Assembly (NCBI GenBank): GCA_039621445.1
Contig: CP154955.1
Span: 53,163,384-53,227,383 of the forward strand
DNA length: 64,000 bases
Reading direction: 5' to 3'
DNA from: Euglena gracilis
Lineage: Eukaryota; Euglenida; Euglenophyceae; Euglenales
The notes beneath the pieces were generated by a model. That model was given only the letters and a program-made list of their open reading frames with translations, was not told where the DNA came from and did no database searches. Positions 20,427-32,500 of the stretch are shown piece by piece; position 1 is the first letter of the stretch; every line of letters begins with the position of its first letter. The translations under genes were made by a program, and so were the position numbers.

Positions 20427-23400
20427 GTGCAAAGCACAGGCCCCAACCATCAATTCAATTATGCCTTATTACAGGCATCATTGCAAGACATTGACCAAGA
20501 AAATGGGGATTGGGAGCTTTTATGTGAAAGTGCTTCCAGTTCCCACGCCGATGAGGCAGAATTGGTTCAATTGTCAAGATTGCAACATTTGTCATCATTG
20601 ACAGTGGTCGGCGATGAGCCCTCCACTTCATTGGCTTCAGAGGCTAATGCGGCCTCTGCCGCACTCACCTTGCCACAACGGGGGTATTCGCCTCTGTCTG
20701 CGGCAATGGTGCAGCTGCGCACACCAGAGAGGTGATTCCGCCACCGGGCTTCTCTGGTGAAGGTGGATTTTAAACCCCGTGTTTCTTTCAACCACCACCC
20801 GTCCTTCCACTGGCAAGCCCTTACGGAGCTTTGCCACCACCACCTGATCTTGGGTGCTATCTCGCACTGCCGTGGCAACCGGAGACTCGCCTAGTGGTAA
20901 CAGAATTCTCCGGTACGTCCCAACCCATGGATGGCTATGGGAAGGGCACTGGTGAGTTCCTTACCGCTGTGGATGTGCAGGATATCGTTGCTCGGCTTCC
21001 AGGGGATCACCCCCTTGTGAGGCAGTTCAACCATGTGCAACAATGCGTTGCAGATTGTGCAACCGCACTCAACAAAGTGCTCCAGGTTGATGAGGACAAC
21101 CAAAAACATGTCTTTAACAAGCTGGAATACTTCTGGAATTACTTGCAGGAAGTTGGCAAATATTGCCGAAGGAATTTCGAAAGTGCGATTATTGACCTTG
21201 CAAACTTTCGGGAAACCTTTGACAAAATGTGCCAACAACTCCTGCAAAACTTCCGGCAAATTAGTGAATGCATGCATGAAGCGGAAACGCGGAATGACTC
21301 CAAGTTTTTGCACTTGCATGACTCACTACGACAGTTATCGGGATAAATGGAGTCCTGTTCATCCGCGTTGTTGCATTTGCAACAACAGTTGCATGCACGA
21401 GATTCCTCGTCTGCAACAACAAACGGTGGATTTGTGTCTATGGACCATTTCACAACACATTGCCCACAACTTTCCATGAATCGCAACACCGCATTATGTA
21501 GTTGTGCGATGAAACAGAAACGTTTCGGCAATTCCAGTCACAAGCCAACGAGAATTTTGCTCCCCACACGTGTGTGCGGCAGTTGGAGGAGCGACTTTCC
21601 TGTTTGGAGCAGAAAACCTGCTATTGTGACGCGAATCAGGTTGGAATATCCAATCTGAGCGCGAAAGTCGTGGAAATGGCACAACGGCAGGAGTCCCTGC
21701 AGTTGCAGTTGCAATCCGACATTGGCGGGATTAACTCGGCCGTTGGGGGTTTGCAACACAGCTATTCCGCACTTTCCCGCCGAGTTCCGGACGTTAGCGG
21801 TATTCAGACTGCTATTGGGGAACTCCAGACACGGTATGCATCGGTGTCTACCAAAGTGACGGAAATGCAGTCTTTTTCTGCAGGTAATCCGGGAACTCTG
21901 ATTACTGAGAACCCTGATTTCAAGGCATTTTATGACAAAATGCTCACTAACAATCAGGAAACCTTGCAAGATTTCTGCAACAGCCTATTACGGCTCCAGG
22001 AATCGGCGAATCGGAATGCCTGATCCACGCAAAGTGAGATTACTAGGTTGGATGAGCGAATTTCCGCGTTTTTGGATAAGCCACAACCCGAAACTTTGCG
22101 CGTGGGTACCACAACCGCGTTGTCGGATAACCCTGCACCGGTTGTACCGACAACCACACCAACCAAGGTGACATCACCTTTTCAGATTCTCTCAAATGCT
22201 GTAAAAGAATTAATGGGACACGTCCAATTATTAGATAAGTCTCACGAGAAACATGTCCAAGATGTTACCGGAATTTCCGAAAGGATTCCGCACTTGGATG
22301 ACTTTTCCCGTTACCGCAAGTGTATTCGCGCTTTGGAGGATGAAGTTGACCGTATTTGCGGCCAACTCCGACTCGTTGAGCATTTGGAGCAAAGTGTGCA
22401 TGACTTGTCTGTGGGTTTGGATAATGTGTCCAACCAACAGCGGGTTTCAAACCACAATTCGGCAGTATGCATTGCCGAAGATGCGCCAAATGTTCCAGAG
22501 TCGCGTTTTCATAACCAGGCTCTGGGGGCACCTGCACCACGGCCACCCGTGTCCCGAGTGTCACAATCCACGATTCCGCAAATTGTGCCACCAGTGGCCT
22601 TGTCCACAACCCAAACCCAGTTTTTGGATGAATTTCCCATTACGGGAACCGAATTTTTGGAAAACACGGCGATTCCGCCAAGTCTCCACCAAGATATCCA
22701 ACATTCCATGCTTGTGCGTGGAATGAGCCAAACCCGAACACCGGGAGTGGGTCACACATTGCATGCGCGACATTCCCCCACACCGGAGAGTCCCCGTATT
22801 ACGGGTGACCAATAGGGTTTGCGACCGGATTTCCGGTACCAGGATTCACCTTCACCCGAAATTTCACGATTCCGACAAGAATCCGGAAAGTATACGCTTG
22901 GTGCTCGAGCGTACCCAGGCCCAATACCGCGGAATACCACCGAGGGTCATTGGGTTTCTCAGAAAGACTTCAAGGGCACCATTGCAATCGCGAATGAGGT
23001 GAAACCCCAATGGGACGGTGATCCAACCACATGGAGACAGTTTTTCCGCGACTGGGAGTATTACTGGGCATTGAAAGGGCCTACCCAGGACACAAACCCG
23101 GAGGTGATCAAGATGGAATTCATCGATTGCCTCCCAAGGGATGAGAAGGAACGCGCGCGACAACTCGTGATTGGCTACCGCGTTTCCTTTGATGACCTGG
23201 TTGAGCAATACGCTTCCACCAGTTCAACTTTGGTCGCTAGGATTACCCTAGAGACCAAGTGGCGGCAATGTGCCCCACCCGATCGCAAGTGGAAGTCCAT
23301 TGACCTTTGGTATGCCAAATGGTTGGGACTTGCCGCTGAAGTGGATGAACTCAGTGAAAAGCAAATGCTCGAACAGTTTGATGCTGTTCTCATGCATTTC

Positions 23401-23715
23401 ACGCCTATCCTCATTAAGGGTATCCACCGTGAGGAGTTCGCGAGCCATCCAATGACTCTTGACCAACGCTGGAACTTCGTTTCCAAGCAATTAAAGCTAT
23501 CACAGCTTCTTGGTCAGATTCAATCCGCGTATAATGCACACCCAACCGCTGGATTACCGGCTGGTTCGGTGAACGCATGGCAAAAATCACCGGTTTCACC
23601 CACTTCACCCACCACGGGGTCGAAAACGCGATACCCGCGTTCTTCGCACCAAGCCACAGATGAAGGGTGCTTTTTTGTGCAACAAATCAGGACATATGAC
23701 TCGAGAATGTCCTAA
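20427..23715 (+). pseudogene. gag: E4 gag
   Basis: The expected start codon is changed: E3 has AGAAATGCAAAGC, while E4 has AGAAAGGTGCAAAGC, so translation would need the GTG at 20,427. The frame changes several times up to 21,500. It then stays in one register from 21,502 to 23,715, with stops at 22,021 and 22,813. Residues are mostly coiled coil (C-V-R-Q-L-E-E-R-L-S-C-L-E-Q near 21,570). The conserved Gag core near 22,960-23,540 has Q-W-D-G-D-P-T-T-W-R-Q-F-F-R-D-W-E-Y-Y. The frame leaves the zinc knuckle one base out of phase at a run of six T (about 23,672). E5 shows what an intact version looks like (931 codons). Confidence 0.8.
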
Positions 23716-24400
23716 TCCTGAAGCGCGTAAGCGTATCCAGAGTCCGCGAGGCTCGACCTCATCACGGGGTTCGGGTTCCTCCGCGTTTTCACGCCAATCG
23801 GGCAATTCACGGTCATCGGGTCCCCGTTCCGGTGGTATTAGCCCCTGGATCCCGTTCCGCGATGAGCGGAAACACGGTACCCCTCGGGGTAGGTCACCCG
23901 GTGCACCGGCCAAGAAGTGTGATTCTCATCGCGAGACATCACGATGGCGTTCGCGAAGCGGATCGTCTTCTTTGCGATCCTCATCGGGAAAACCCCGATA
24001 CACCGGTCATGGTCGACGGGATATCCGGTCACCACGACGGTTTGACGGGCAATCGGGAAACCGATCCCCCCGTTACCCTGAATCGCGACACAAATCTCGG
24101 TGTTCGCTTTGTGGATCGAGTGATCACCACTCATCCAAATGTCCGTGTTCTCGTTCTCCCCGCCCTGGCCAACGTCATCGCGGTATGAATCGCGGTGACA
24201 AGGGTTACTCCTCCAACCGCCATAAAGTCGGTTTCAAGCTATCATGTTTGGAGGATGACACCCCGGCTTCGGGCAGGGAGGGGGATGAGACCACAGATAT
24301 CGATTTCGACGAGGCGCGCATGGCGGTGCGCACGTTGAAATCCGTTTATACCTCTAAAAGGCCCATAGCTGGCTATTCGGCCGGTTCGGACCTGGAGTAG
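23660..24400 (+). pseudogene. gag: E4 nucleocapsid: two CCHC zinc knuckles
   Basis: After the frame change the protein reads F-L-C-N-K-S-G-H-M-T-R-E-C. With the Cys just upstream this is a CX2CX4HX4C knuckle. An Arg/Ser-rich stretch follows, then a second knuckle C-S-L-C-G-S-S-D-H-H-S-S-K-C near 24,105-24,150. The tail has T-P-A-S-G-R-E-G-D, shared with E5. Knuckles bind element RNA. The region ends at a TAG (24,398-24,400). Confidence 0.82.
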
Positions 24401-24553
24401 GGGAGCCCAAGGCCCGAGGGCACGGACCTCTGGGCTGATGAACAGACGGAGGTAGGACGTGATCAACCCTGCCCCCCCTGCCCATCTGCCTTTCTGGACG
24501 GTACCCGGAAAATTTTCGGGTCCCCCACCCCCCACTCCAACTTTCTGCTCGGA

Positions 24554-24946
24554 ATGTTGTGCAAAGTAGGAAAGGGTTCAATGGAAAGTTGGCAAGAAAA
24601 CGTATTTTCGCCAGACCCTTCACTTTGCTTACCCCCCATGGAACTTTTGGTCCAAGCAGATATCAGAATCCAAAATTTTTGTGCAAAAGTCGAAATTCTC
24701 ATTGACACTGGTTGTCGCATTGCACTACTTTTTCGGTTCGGGTTGATACCAACCCCCCTCTTGGTGAAAGCCAAGAAGCCGATCAAAATTACGACGGCTG
24801 ACAACACCCCCATGTGCGGTGGTGACTTGGGATGCTTTTTGGACATTGCCCTACCCCTCATCCCCAGCACCACTCACACCCCCCCCAACCGCAAAATTTT
24901 CCGGATACCTTGGGATACGAATCCGGAATCCATGGTTCCGACGTAA
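24554..24946 (+). pseudogene. pol: E4 aspartic protease
   Basis: This 130-codon frame has the retropepsin core V-E-I-L-I-D-T-G-C-R-I-A near residues 48-60 and a downstream hydrophobic strand pattern (I-K-I-T-T-A-D-N-T). The usual D-(S/T)-G is present as DTG. The C-terminal I-L-G flap-partner motif is found only by changing frame (about 24,945: V-I-L-G-Y-H). The protease matures Gag-Pol. The frame is separate from the flanking gag and pol frames. Confidence 0.7.
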
Positions 24947-25282
24947 TTCTGGGATACCACTTTTACGTCAGCACCGGCTGGTAGTGGATTGCCACTCCCA
25001 CGGTTTGCGCACATCACCATTCTCTTCATTGCCCCCCAAACCTTCATCACCTGTGGCGTCAACCGCGACGACCACCAACTTTTCCACACCGTTTTCGAAA
25101 ACTTTTACCCCGTTACCAACCACACCAACCAACGTTTTCCACACCGGGTGTACCGAGAAAGTTCACCCCCTGCCCATTGACACACCAACTTCCGTTCCCC
25201 ATGAGGCAGGGCAAGCGAGTGGCGGTACCCCCTCGTTCCACTGGGTTACAAGACGAAAACCCAAAGGCCTGAAGTTATAACG

Positions 25283-26281
25283 GTGTCGAGTAGTCGCCCA
25301 GCTGCATCAATACCCCGTTTTCCACCAGATGTATCGCTTTCAGATACATCTGTACACCCCCCAGAAGCTACAAAAGTGCATCCCAACTTTTACACACACC
25401 CTCACCAGACCAACATGCGCGACCAGGACCACTACTCCGACACTTCCTTCCAGTGTGTGCACTGTAAGAGAACTTCCGCCCAGCCAGATTTCGATTGTGG
25501 ATGTCTAGTCCAAACACCAACACTAATCCCGATTTCGTGTAACCATACGCTTGGTTGCGGATGGCAATGCGCGACCTTACGTCAAGTGCTCCAACAACGA
25601 GGTATTTCCTTGTTGTTTGGGACCGCGAAATCGGTGTCACACACCTCTCCCACCTCCATCTGGCATGATATGGACTGGGTATGCACCCATCCAACCCATC
25701 AACCCTTGGGAATGCCCCTAGGGAGTGTGGATGACACACCCTTGACCTATGTTTGCGGATCCCTGAATTGCGTTACCGCTCTTCAACCCGCGAACCAGGT
25801 CGACACCTACGTGATGCGTGTATGGAACACATTTGATTTTGGTCAATACCGTATTTTGGAGGAATGGTTCTCCAAACTCGCGGATTTGGCTGATTCCTTC
25901 GATTTGTCATTGGAAATTGATGCGTTTTCATCAAAAGCGCACGCGCGCTTGTCGCAATATCGGTCGCGACATTCCAACGCATTTCTTAAATTTTGGGGTG
26001 ACACGGTGCTATGGATGCACCCTCCCCCGAAACTTATCCCGGATGTGGTGGAGAAAATCCTCCGCGATGAAGCGCGAGGAGCCCTCCTCATACCCGTCAA
26101 CCTGAATGCGGATTGGTTTCACCAACTATCCTATGTGTGTTTCCATTGGTGGGATTTACCCGCTGATGCACCGCTATTCGAGGATTTTTGTGGTATACTA
26201 TTATCACCTGTTAAAGAAATCATTTTTCGTATTTGTTTCTTCGACGCAGTCGGAATATCCGATGTGCGTGTGCCAAGATAG
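25283..26281 (+). CDS. pol: E4 linker with DIRS/DAM-like 'xPPW' domain
   Basis: This 332-codon open frame lies between protease and RT. The N-terminal part has a CxxC (C-V-H-C) and Cys/His-rich text of unknown role. Residues about 210-300 read E-I-D-A-F-S-S-K-A-H-A-R-L-S-Q-Y-R-S-R, then V-L-W-M-H-P-P-P-K-L-I-P-D-V-V-E-K-I-L, then A-L-L-I-P-V. This is the pattern of the methyltransferase-like (DAM) domain found in DIRS retroelements (D-x-F-A, Y-x-S-R, W-x-N-P-P-W-x-L-I). E2 has a closer match (W-M-N-P-P-W) in another position. Here N is His and W is Pro, so any SAM-dependent activity is doubtful. The stop at 26,279-26,281 may be a mutation, since pol continues. Confidence 0.6.
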   Translation: MSSSRPAASIPRFPPDVSLSDTSVHPPEATKVHPNFYTHPHQTNMRDQDHYSDTSFQCVHCKRTSAQPDFDCGCLVQTPTLIPISCNHTLGCGWQCATLRQVLQQRGISLLFGTAKSVSHTSPTSIWHDMDWVCTHPTHQPLGMPLGSVDDTPLTYVCGSLNCVTALQPANQVDTYVMRVWNTFDFGQYRILEEWFSKLADLADSFDLSLEIDAFSSKAHARLSQYRSRHSNAFLKFWGDTVLWMHPPPKLIPDVVEKILRDEARGALLIPVNLNADWFHQLSYVCFHWWDLPADAPLFEDFCGILLSPVKEIIFRICFFDAVGISDVRVPR

Positions 26282-26389
26282 CTTGGTACCAACGGGGATG
26301 CCACACCCTCAACGCAGATTTCTGCGGTCATTGAGAGTGCGGACCAACACCCCAAGTCTGCTGACTATTGTTCGCGAATTACTCGCGAA

Positions 26390-27319
26390 TTTCATGGTGT
26401 ACTGGAAAACCCAGTATATGCCTGCGACATAGACCCCGCGATTCGCGGTCCGTTCGGCGTTTGCAAAATCAAGCTCAAGGATGGCGCTAAACCCATGCAC
26501 CGGAAATTCTTCCGTTGTTCGGGTGAACGCGAACAAGCTCTCAACGAGATGATTGAGAAGATCATCCAGCGGAAGTGGATTATCCCTTCCAAGAGCGAAT
26601 GGACGTCACAAGCTTTTGTGGTGCCCAAACCCGCTGAAAAGTCTGGTCAGAAGAAGTGGAGACTAGTGCTGGATTACCGGTACCTGAAATCCCATACGAA
26701 GGATGACCCCTTCCCGTTACCTATGATCGAGGATTTGATCAGCAGACAATCGGATAACCGGTTGTGGTCAGTCTTCGATCTGGAAGACGGTTTCCATCAG
26801 ATGCATTTGCATCCTGATTCGCACCCCGACCCGCAACCGTACACGGCATTAGTGACATCCAAGGGTGTGTACCAATGCAGGGTACTCCCCATGGGTGTTA
26901 AGAATGGCCCAGCCATGTTTCAACGCATGATCCAGTGGGTTTTGCGCGATTTACCGTTTGCTCTGGTGTACATCGATGATGTACCGGTGGGAACCCAACC
27001 GCCATCCGCGAAATGGGGCGAGGATATCCTCGAACCACATTATCGCGATGTGCGGGCGGTATTATCCGCGTTCAAAAAGCAATTGCTTTTTGTGAAGGGG
27101 TCCAAAATGCACCTGTTTTGCAAAATTATTAAGTTTTGCGGGCATATCCTGAGCAACGGGCAGCGTAAAGCCGCACCCAGTAAGATGGTGGCTACAAGTA
27201 AGTGGACTCCTGAGGTCATTAAGACCTTAACGCATTTAAAGGGATTTTTGGGATTGGCCCAATATTACGCGATTTACATGAAAGAGTTCGCAAAAATAGC
27301 GGTACCCATAACCCAATAA
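26390..27319 (+). pseudogene. pol: E4 reverse transcriptase
   Basis: A complete RT is seen. It has the entry segment K-L-K-D-G-A-K-P-M-H-R-K, W-I-I-P-S-K-S-E-W and W-R-L-V-L-D-Y-R-Y-L. The first catalytic Asp is in S-V-F-D-L-E-D-G-F-H-Q-M, followed by V-L-P-M-G-V-K-N-G-P-A-M-F-Q. The active-site motif is Y-I-D-D-V, then F-C-G-H-I-L and L-K-G-F-L-G-L-A-Q-Y-Y. It stops at a TAA (27,317-27,319) where E3 has CAA (Gln), after which the frame continues L-K-N. RT copies the element RNA into DNA in the particle. Confidence 0.88.
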
Positions 27320-28122
27320 CTCAAAAATCGAACACCTGACAACGCAAAAGTCATTTGGGATGACCAAACGCGCGAGGCCTTGAATAAAATCAAGGACTTG
27401 CTGCTCGAGAACGTGGTTCTCGATATCGCGGATCCATATAACAGTATGTCCTGGAAGTCGACAGCAGCGATTACGCTGTTGGTGGGGTTCTTAGCCAGCA
27501 TAGTGCGGCAAACGAACTCCGACCTGTGGCTTTCTTCAGCAGGAAGCTACAGGGCGACAACGGGAAAGGACAGGTTAAATGGAGCATTCGCGAAAAGGAG
27601 ACATATGCCATTGTGCTTATTCTTCAGAAATTCCGCAGCTGGATAGCCAGCAGCTTGGTCCAGATACTCGTGTTGACGGATCGTGAGAGCCTTCAACACA
27701 GGTATACCGAGGACCTGAACAAGGCCATGTCATCAGTGGGCAGAAGATGCCGATGGCATGAGTCCTTGAGCCAGTTTAACCTGGTGGGTATCTATACCCC
27801 AGGTCACACGCAAAAAGTTGCGGATCCTCTCAGCCGAGCCCCCTGGTACTATCCTGGGAACGCGGATGAGGGTGATGCGACTTTTCATGGCAGCCATGAG
27901 GCTGACCAGTTCGGACGTCGATCCGACGCTGCGGACAACATGCTCGATTCACTACCTGTTTCCTGGGTATATAGCATCATCGCCATTTCACCATTGCGTG
28001 GAAGGCGCCGGCGTGGACACACTGCCGGACCCCGTCGCATTACGCGTACGGAAACTCCTACCCCCCCCTATTTTTCCGCGAATGGGATTATTCGCGTGAC
28101 CCTATATATAGTACCATTGTGA
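27320..28122 (+). pseudogene. pol: E4 RNase H and linker
   Basis: Frame changes occur near 27,440-27,525. The protein has D-S-S-D-Y-A-V-G-G (from another frame), then A-F-F-S-R-K-L-Q-G, E-K-E-T-Y-A-I-V, L-T-D-R-E-S-L-Q and Y-T-P-G-H-T-Q-K-V-A-D-P-L-S. A linker D-A-T-F-H-G-S-H-E-A-D-Q-F follows, the exact place where E3 carries insert E6. The catalytic residues are kept. Confidence 0.82.
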
Positions 28123-29537
28123 ATAGACTTCGTAATGGTGAATTCATAGAGAATTACTCTCTATCACCATTGCGGCTTATTTTCCGGATTGATTCTGGTT
28201 ATAAATATTGTGTACCCCAAAACCTGGTTGATGATGTGATTTTGAGCTATCACAACCATGGTCACCCTGGGGCCCCCAAACTTCTTTCACTAGTGGGTCG
28301 CAGATATTGCACAACCCTGAGTGAAAAAGATTTATATTCGCGCTGTTTGCAAATTTCGCAACGGTGCCAAATTTTCCAGGCTGTGAAACCGCACAGAGGT
28401 ACCCCCCCTGGTACGATGGACTTTTTCCCCATACCACCAGACATTTTTACGTCCCTCTGCATGGATTTTCTCAAACTTGAACCTTGCAAAGGATCAGATG
28501 ACAAAATTTACGATTACGTTTTTGTTGTCGTCTGTCGGCTAAGTGGGTACATAGTAGCCATTCCATGCCGGAAAGCAGGGTTGACAGCCCAAATTTCGGC
28601 ATCCATATTCCTGGAGAAATGTATCTGCTTAATGGGTTTACCGAACGGAATCGTGAGTGATCAAGATCACTTGGTCTCTTAGTGGTTTTTCACAACTTTG
28701 AGCGGTTTACTCGGCATTGAGCAGCATTTTTCCATTATATACCGCCCGAAAGGCAATGTCAGAGCCGAGGCAGCCGTGAAATCCGTTGTCAATATGCTTC
28801 GCCTTTCACTGGCTGACTCGGGTAAGAATTGGTCATCCGTTCTTCATTGGTGTTTATTTTACATCAATACCTTGCCAGGGTTGGTATTACCACACTCACC
28901 GTACAAAATTGTTTTCGGACGAGACCCTCCGGCCATAGGGGATATCCCCTCGGAGAGACCCACCCGAAGCAGCGTCAGCTGTGAAACGTGGTTTGCAGAA
29001 GTGGAATCACTCCGCTCTGCGGTCCAATCACGTATCACAGAAATTCATTCCCACAAACGGAAATCGTTTTTACAAAACTTCAACACACCTGTGTATAGTC
29101 CAGGTGACCGCGCGTGGGTACGGAATAACCGCACCCGCATGCAATCTTCCAAGCTAGATCCTCTTTGGCTCGGCCCATGCGAAATATTGGAGAGGTTAGG
29201 TAGTAGCGGGCGATGTAAAGTGGCCTTGCCCAACGGGATTGAGGACGTCCATATGGACGACTTCAAACCGTACCAAAGCCCCCCAGACGGAAAAGCTATC
29301 TCCTGCCTATATTTCAAGCCCCGTTCCAGATTACCTGAAACGGACGACTTTGTGGTCGATAAGAAAGTATACCAGAAGGTCGACACGGGTGTGCACTACT
29401 GGAAAGTTCGTTGGAAAGGGTATGGGCCCGAGGAGGACACTTGGGAGCCAACATCCAGTTTTGTTGGATATATCCAGCAGGACTGGAAGCTTTGGAACAA
29501 GCGCAATAACATAGACGTAAACATAAACACTTTGTGA
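28119..29537 (+). pseudogene. pol: E4 integrase and chromodomain
   Basis: Zinc-binding residues are in Y-H-N-H-G-H-P-G-A-P-K and C-x2-(F)-replaced C-Q-I-F (the second Cys is lost against C-Q-I-C of E3). The catalytic Asp is in C-M-D-F-L, Asp in V-S-D-Q-D-H and Glu in R-A-E-A-A-V. A TAG at 28,680-28,682 interrupts it. The tail has W-V-R-N-N-R-T-R-M-Q-S and a chromodomain with Y-W-K-V-R-W-K-G-Y and E-D-T-W-E-P, then W-N-K-R-N-N. The final TGA (29,535-29,537) overlaps the start of the ORF3 frame. Confidence 0.87.
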
Positions 29538-32500
29538 AACGATTTCGTTTTGGAGAATCTACGGAGACGTTGGAGCGGGCGATGCGCCTGTGCGCACACC
29601 CCCCAACGGAGCCCTTTATGCAAGCCCTTTGGGACGCATACTGTGCTCAGTTGTTGGTGATAGCCAACACCCCTGTGGCTCAGTGGTGTCCCTGTAGTCA
29701 AGCCCTGATGACGGGGAGACGGTATTTCTCGTCGGCATCCGATTGCGAATTCGAGCCTGGCGAGACAATGATGGACCTGGGCGTGTATGTGCCGCCCATG
29801 CTGCAAACGCAGACGCCGGTGGGATCCCACACCGTGCATATGCGTGAGCACACGCCCCCACCGGTAGGTGAGGCTGTGCATGTCCCACCTGGGATGACGA
29901 GAATTTTTGCTCGCCCGCCCTCGCCGCAGCGAATGCCGCCGCGCGACCCGCCAGCGGAGCAATTTGTCTCGCAGTACGCGAGACACGCGGATTACCCGCG
30001 CGGCGCACGGGTGCTCCCAGCCGGACAGTCGGACGTGCCCCCTGAGGCATACGTCCAACACGTGTTCATGCACTGGATGCCACAGGCATCACCGGTCGCC
30101 CCTGTCCCTGGCGTTGAGCCAGGGCGGCAGGTGGAGCACATAGTGGTGGAGGATGAACCTCCCCACCGTGTGGCAGCCCGACCGCCCAGTGCAGCTCCTG
30201 TCCAGACTAGGGATATCCCCCGTCGGTAGGAGGCTCCCTACTACCTCATGGCACCTCCAGGAACCGAGCAGGATGAGTTTGCTCGGCACTTCCTGCGGGT
30301 GCCAGTATTCGCGTCTGAAGAACCCCAGACGAGGTATTACACCTCTCTGGCTGTCCTTCAGGGCCGTGGATACACCCCCTATCATCCGTACCAGGCGCAG
30401 CTGCGGGTGGCAACCCCGGTATTACCCAGTGAGACCCCGGCAGGTGTGGCAGTATTACCTGCCACCGTGAAGCGCGACAAGACTACGGAGAACCTTACCC
30501 CACAGCCCAGGCGACGCAGCCCACGGGACGCGGAAGGCGTTGTGGCGACGCAGGTGGAAGCCAGTCAGGATACCCCGGCTGGACGACCACAGGCAGAGGC
30601 ACAGGTGGCGATGAGCCATCCTGTTGCCGCTATGCCACCGCCGATCCCTCCGGTATGGAAGGAGCCGCGACCCCCTGAGTCGAAGCCAAGCCCACGCCAG
30701 ACTCGTAGCCAGCGCCCAGCCACGCCATCACCGCGACGTGCAGCGGGTCGGCCAGGTTTCTCCCCAGAGATGGAATGGGAAGGCACCGAACCGACTCCTG
30801 CGGCACCGAGCGCCTGACCCTCCGGTATTCGCCAGACGGGAAAGGACACAGGCAAGGCCGAGGGCGAAGGCAAGGGAGAAGGCAAAGGCGTGGCTGGCAA
30901 AGGGAACAGCACGTGAGGAGGAGGAAGAACCAGCAGAAGTGCTCTCGGACTTTGAGCATATGCTCAGGTTCAAGGAGGAGCTGGAGGACGAAGGCTGGCG
31001 AATGCAGCATGATTACCATGTTGCAGGAAACCGCCCCGTCACCCCTCCACTAGCAGTCATCGATGTGGTATTACGCCACACCGAGAATAGAGTCAGACTA
31101 TTCCATTACGGAATAGATCTGTACGCCTTCGAAGGTGAAGGTGGCAGACCCTTGCTGGATGCCCAGCCAGGTTTCTGGGAGCTTTGGTTTAGGCTGGGAT
31201 ACCCTGCCAGAACTGGGGTCTCTTGAGTGACTCTACTGGTCGCAGTTACCTGCACCAGTTGGGATTCCGGTACCAGCGTGTGTTGGCCCGAAGGCTGAAG
31301 GCAATCTTCGACTGTATTCATACAGTCGGACCCCTCGGCGTGCAGTGGGAATTCTACCCAGTACACCCTGACATCGAACGCCTGATCGAGGTGTTGTGGT
31401 GCAACAACCTCGAGGTGTGGCTGGTGAGCCATTACGGCTCCACCTTCCGCGTTAAGCGTGTTTCCCTGGCTTACCTACGGAGGTATGGCCTCTGTTGTAA
31501 GTACTGCCGGCAGGACTTTCCTGTCGACTTCTGGGGATTCGGCGTGCGCGGAAGTCCTCCACCGCCTCGGGATAACCCGGGCCTGGAGATGGGACGCCGC
31601 ATGCTTATGCATGTGTGCCGCGACGCCCCGGATGTCCAGACGAAATTCGCCGCGTCCACAAGCAGCGTATTTTTATGCTGCAGCAGTTCTGGTGGCGAGC
31701 CTGGACTACCTGTGTCATGGAGGTGTATATACATCTCCGTGACCCCCAGGACGATATGCCTGGTATGGACAGCCTGCCACCGGATTACGGTGACAGCATC
31801 GAGGGTCCTCGTCGTCTCGGCCACCTGCGCCCCAACTGGCACCTTCCTGATATCAGCCTGGAAGAACATTTGCGGCGACAGTTTGGCGGTACCCTCGACC
31901 GGGAGGTATTCCTTCCGCTGATGTGTCACCCGCAGGCCATCCTCGAACAGTGTATGCCGATTCTGGCATGCGTTCAGGAGTTCCAGGAGGGCTTTTTCGA
32001 CGTCTGCGAAGACACGCGTTACCGCGGCTTCCTGGGCCCGAACAGGCCTGCCAACGCTTGGGTGCAGCCATCATGGCCGCCACCCTGGCCCAACAGCGCC
32101 AGCAGTAGTACGCTGGCCTCTTACAGGCTGGCGGATGCCCAGGGATGCCGATGGCACCCCGACGATCCTCGGTCGCCCGAGTATCTGCGTTGCTTCATCG
32201 CCACAGAGGATGAACCTCTGGCGCGAAGGAGACGTGGGGCGTCAGTCGCTACCACCACCGCGATTCCGTGGCGGGAAGAACGCGACCGCAGCCCCTCCGT
32301 CACCATCCTGGAGGCAGCGGCGCCGTCTCAGACAGGAACGACTGTATCCTTCGCTTCTGCCCCGCGAGCGGCAGGGGAACGATCGGTTTCCCCAGCTCCC
32401 GCGGCGGCTCCCGTCTGTCCACCGGTAGGTAGAGACCAGGAACTCCCTGAGCAGGAAGGTGAGAACGTGGAGGATATCCTCTACGCTGCTCTGCCTGCTC

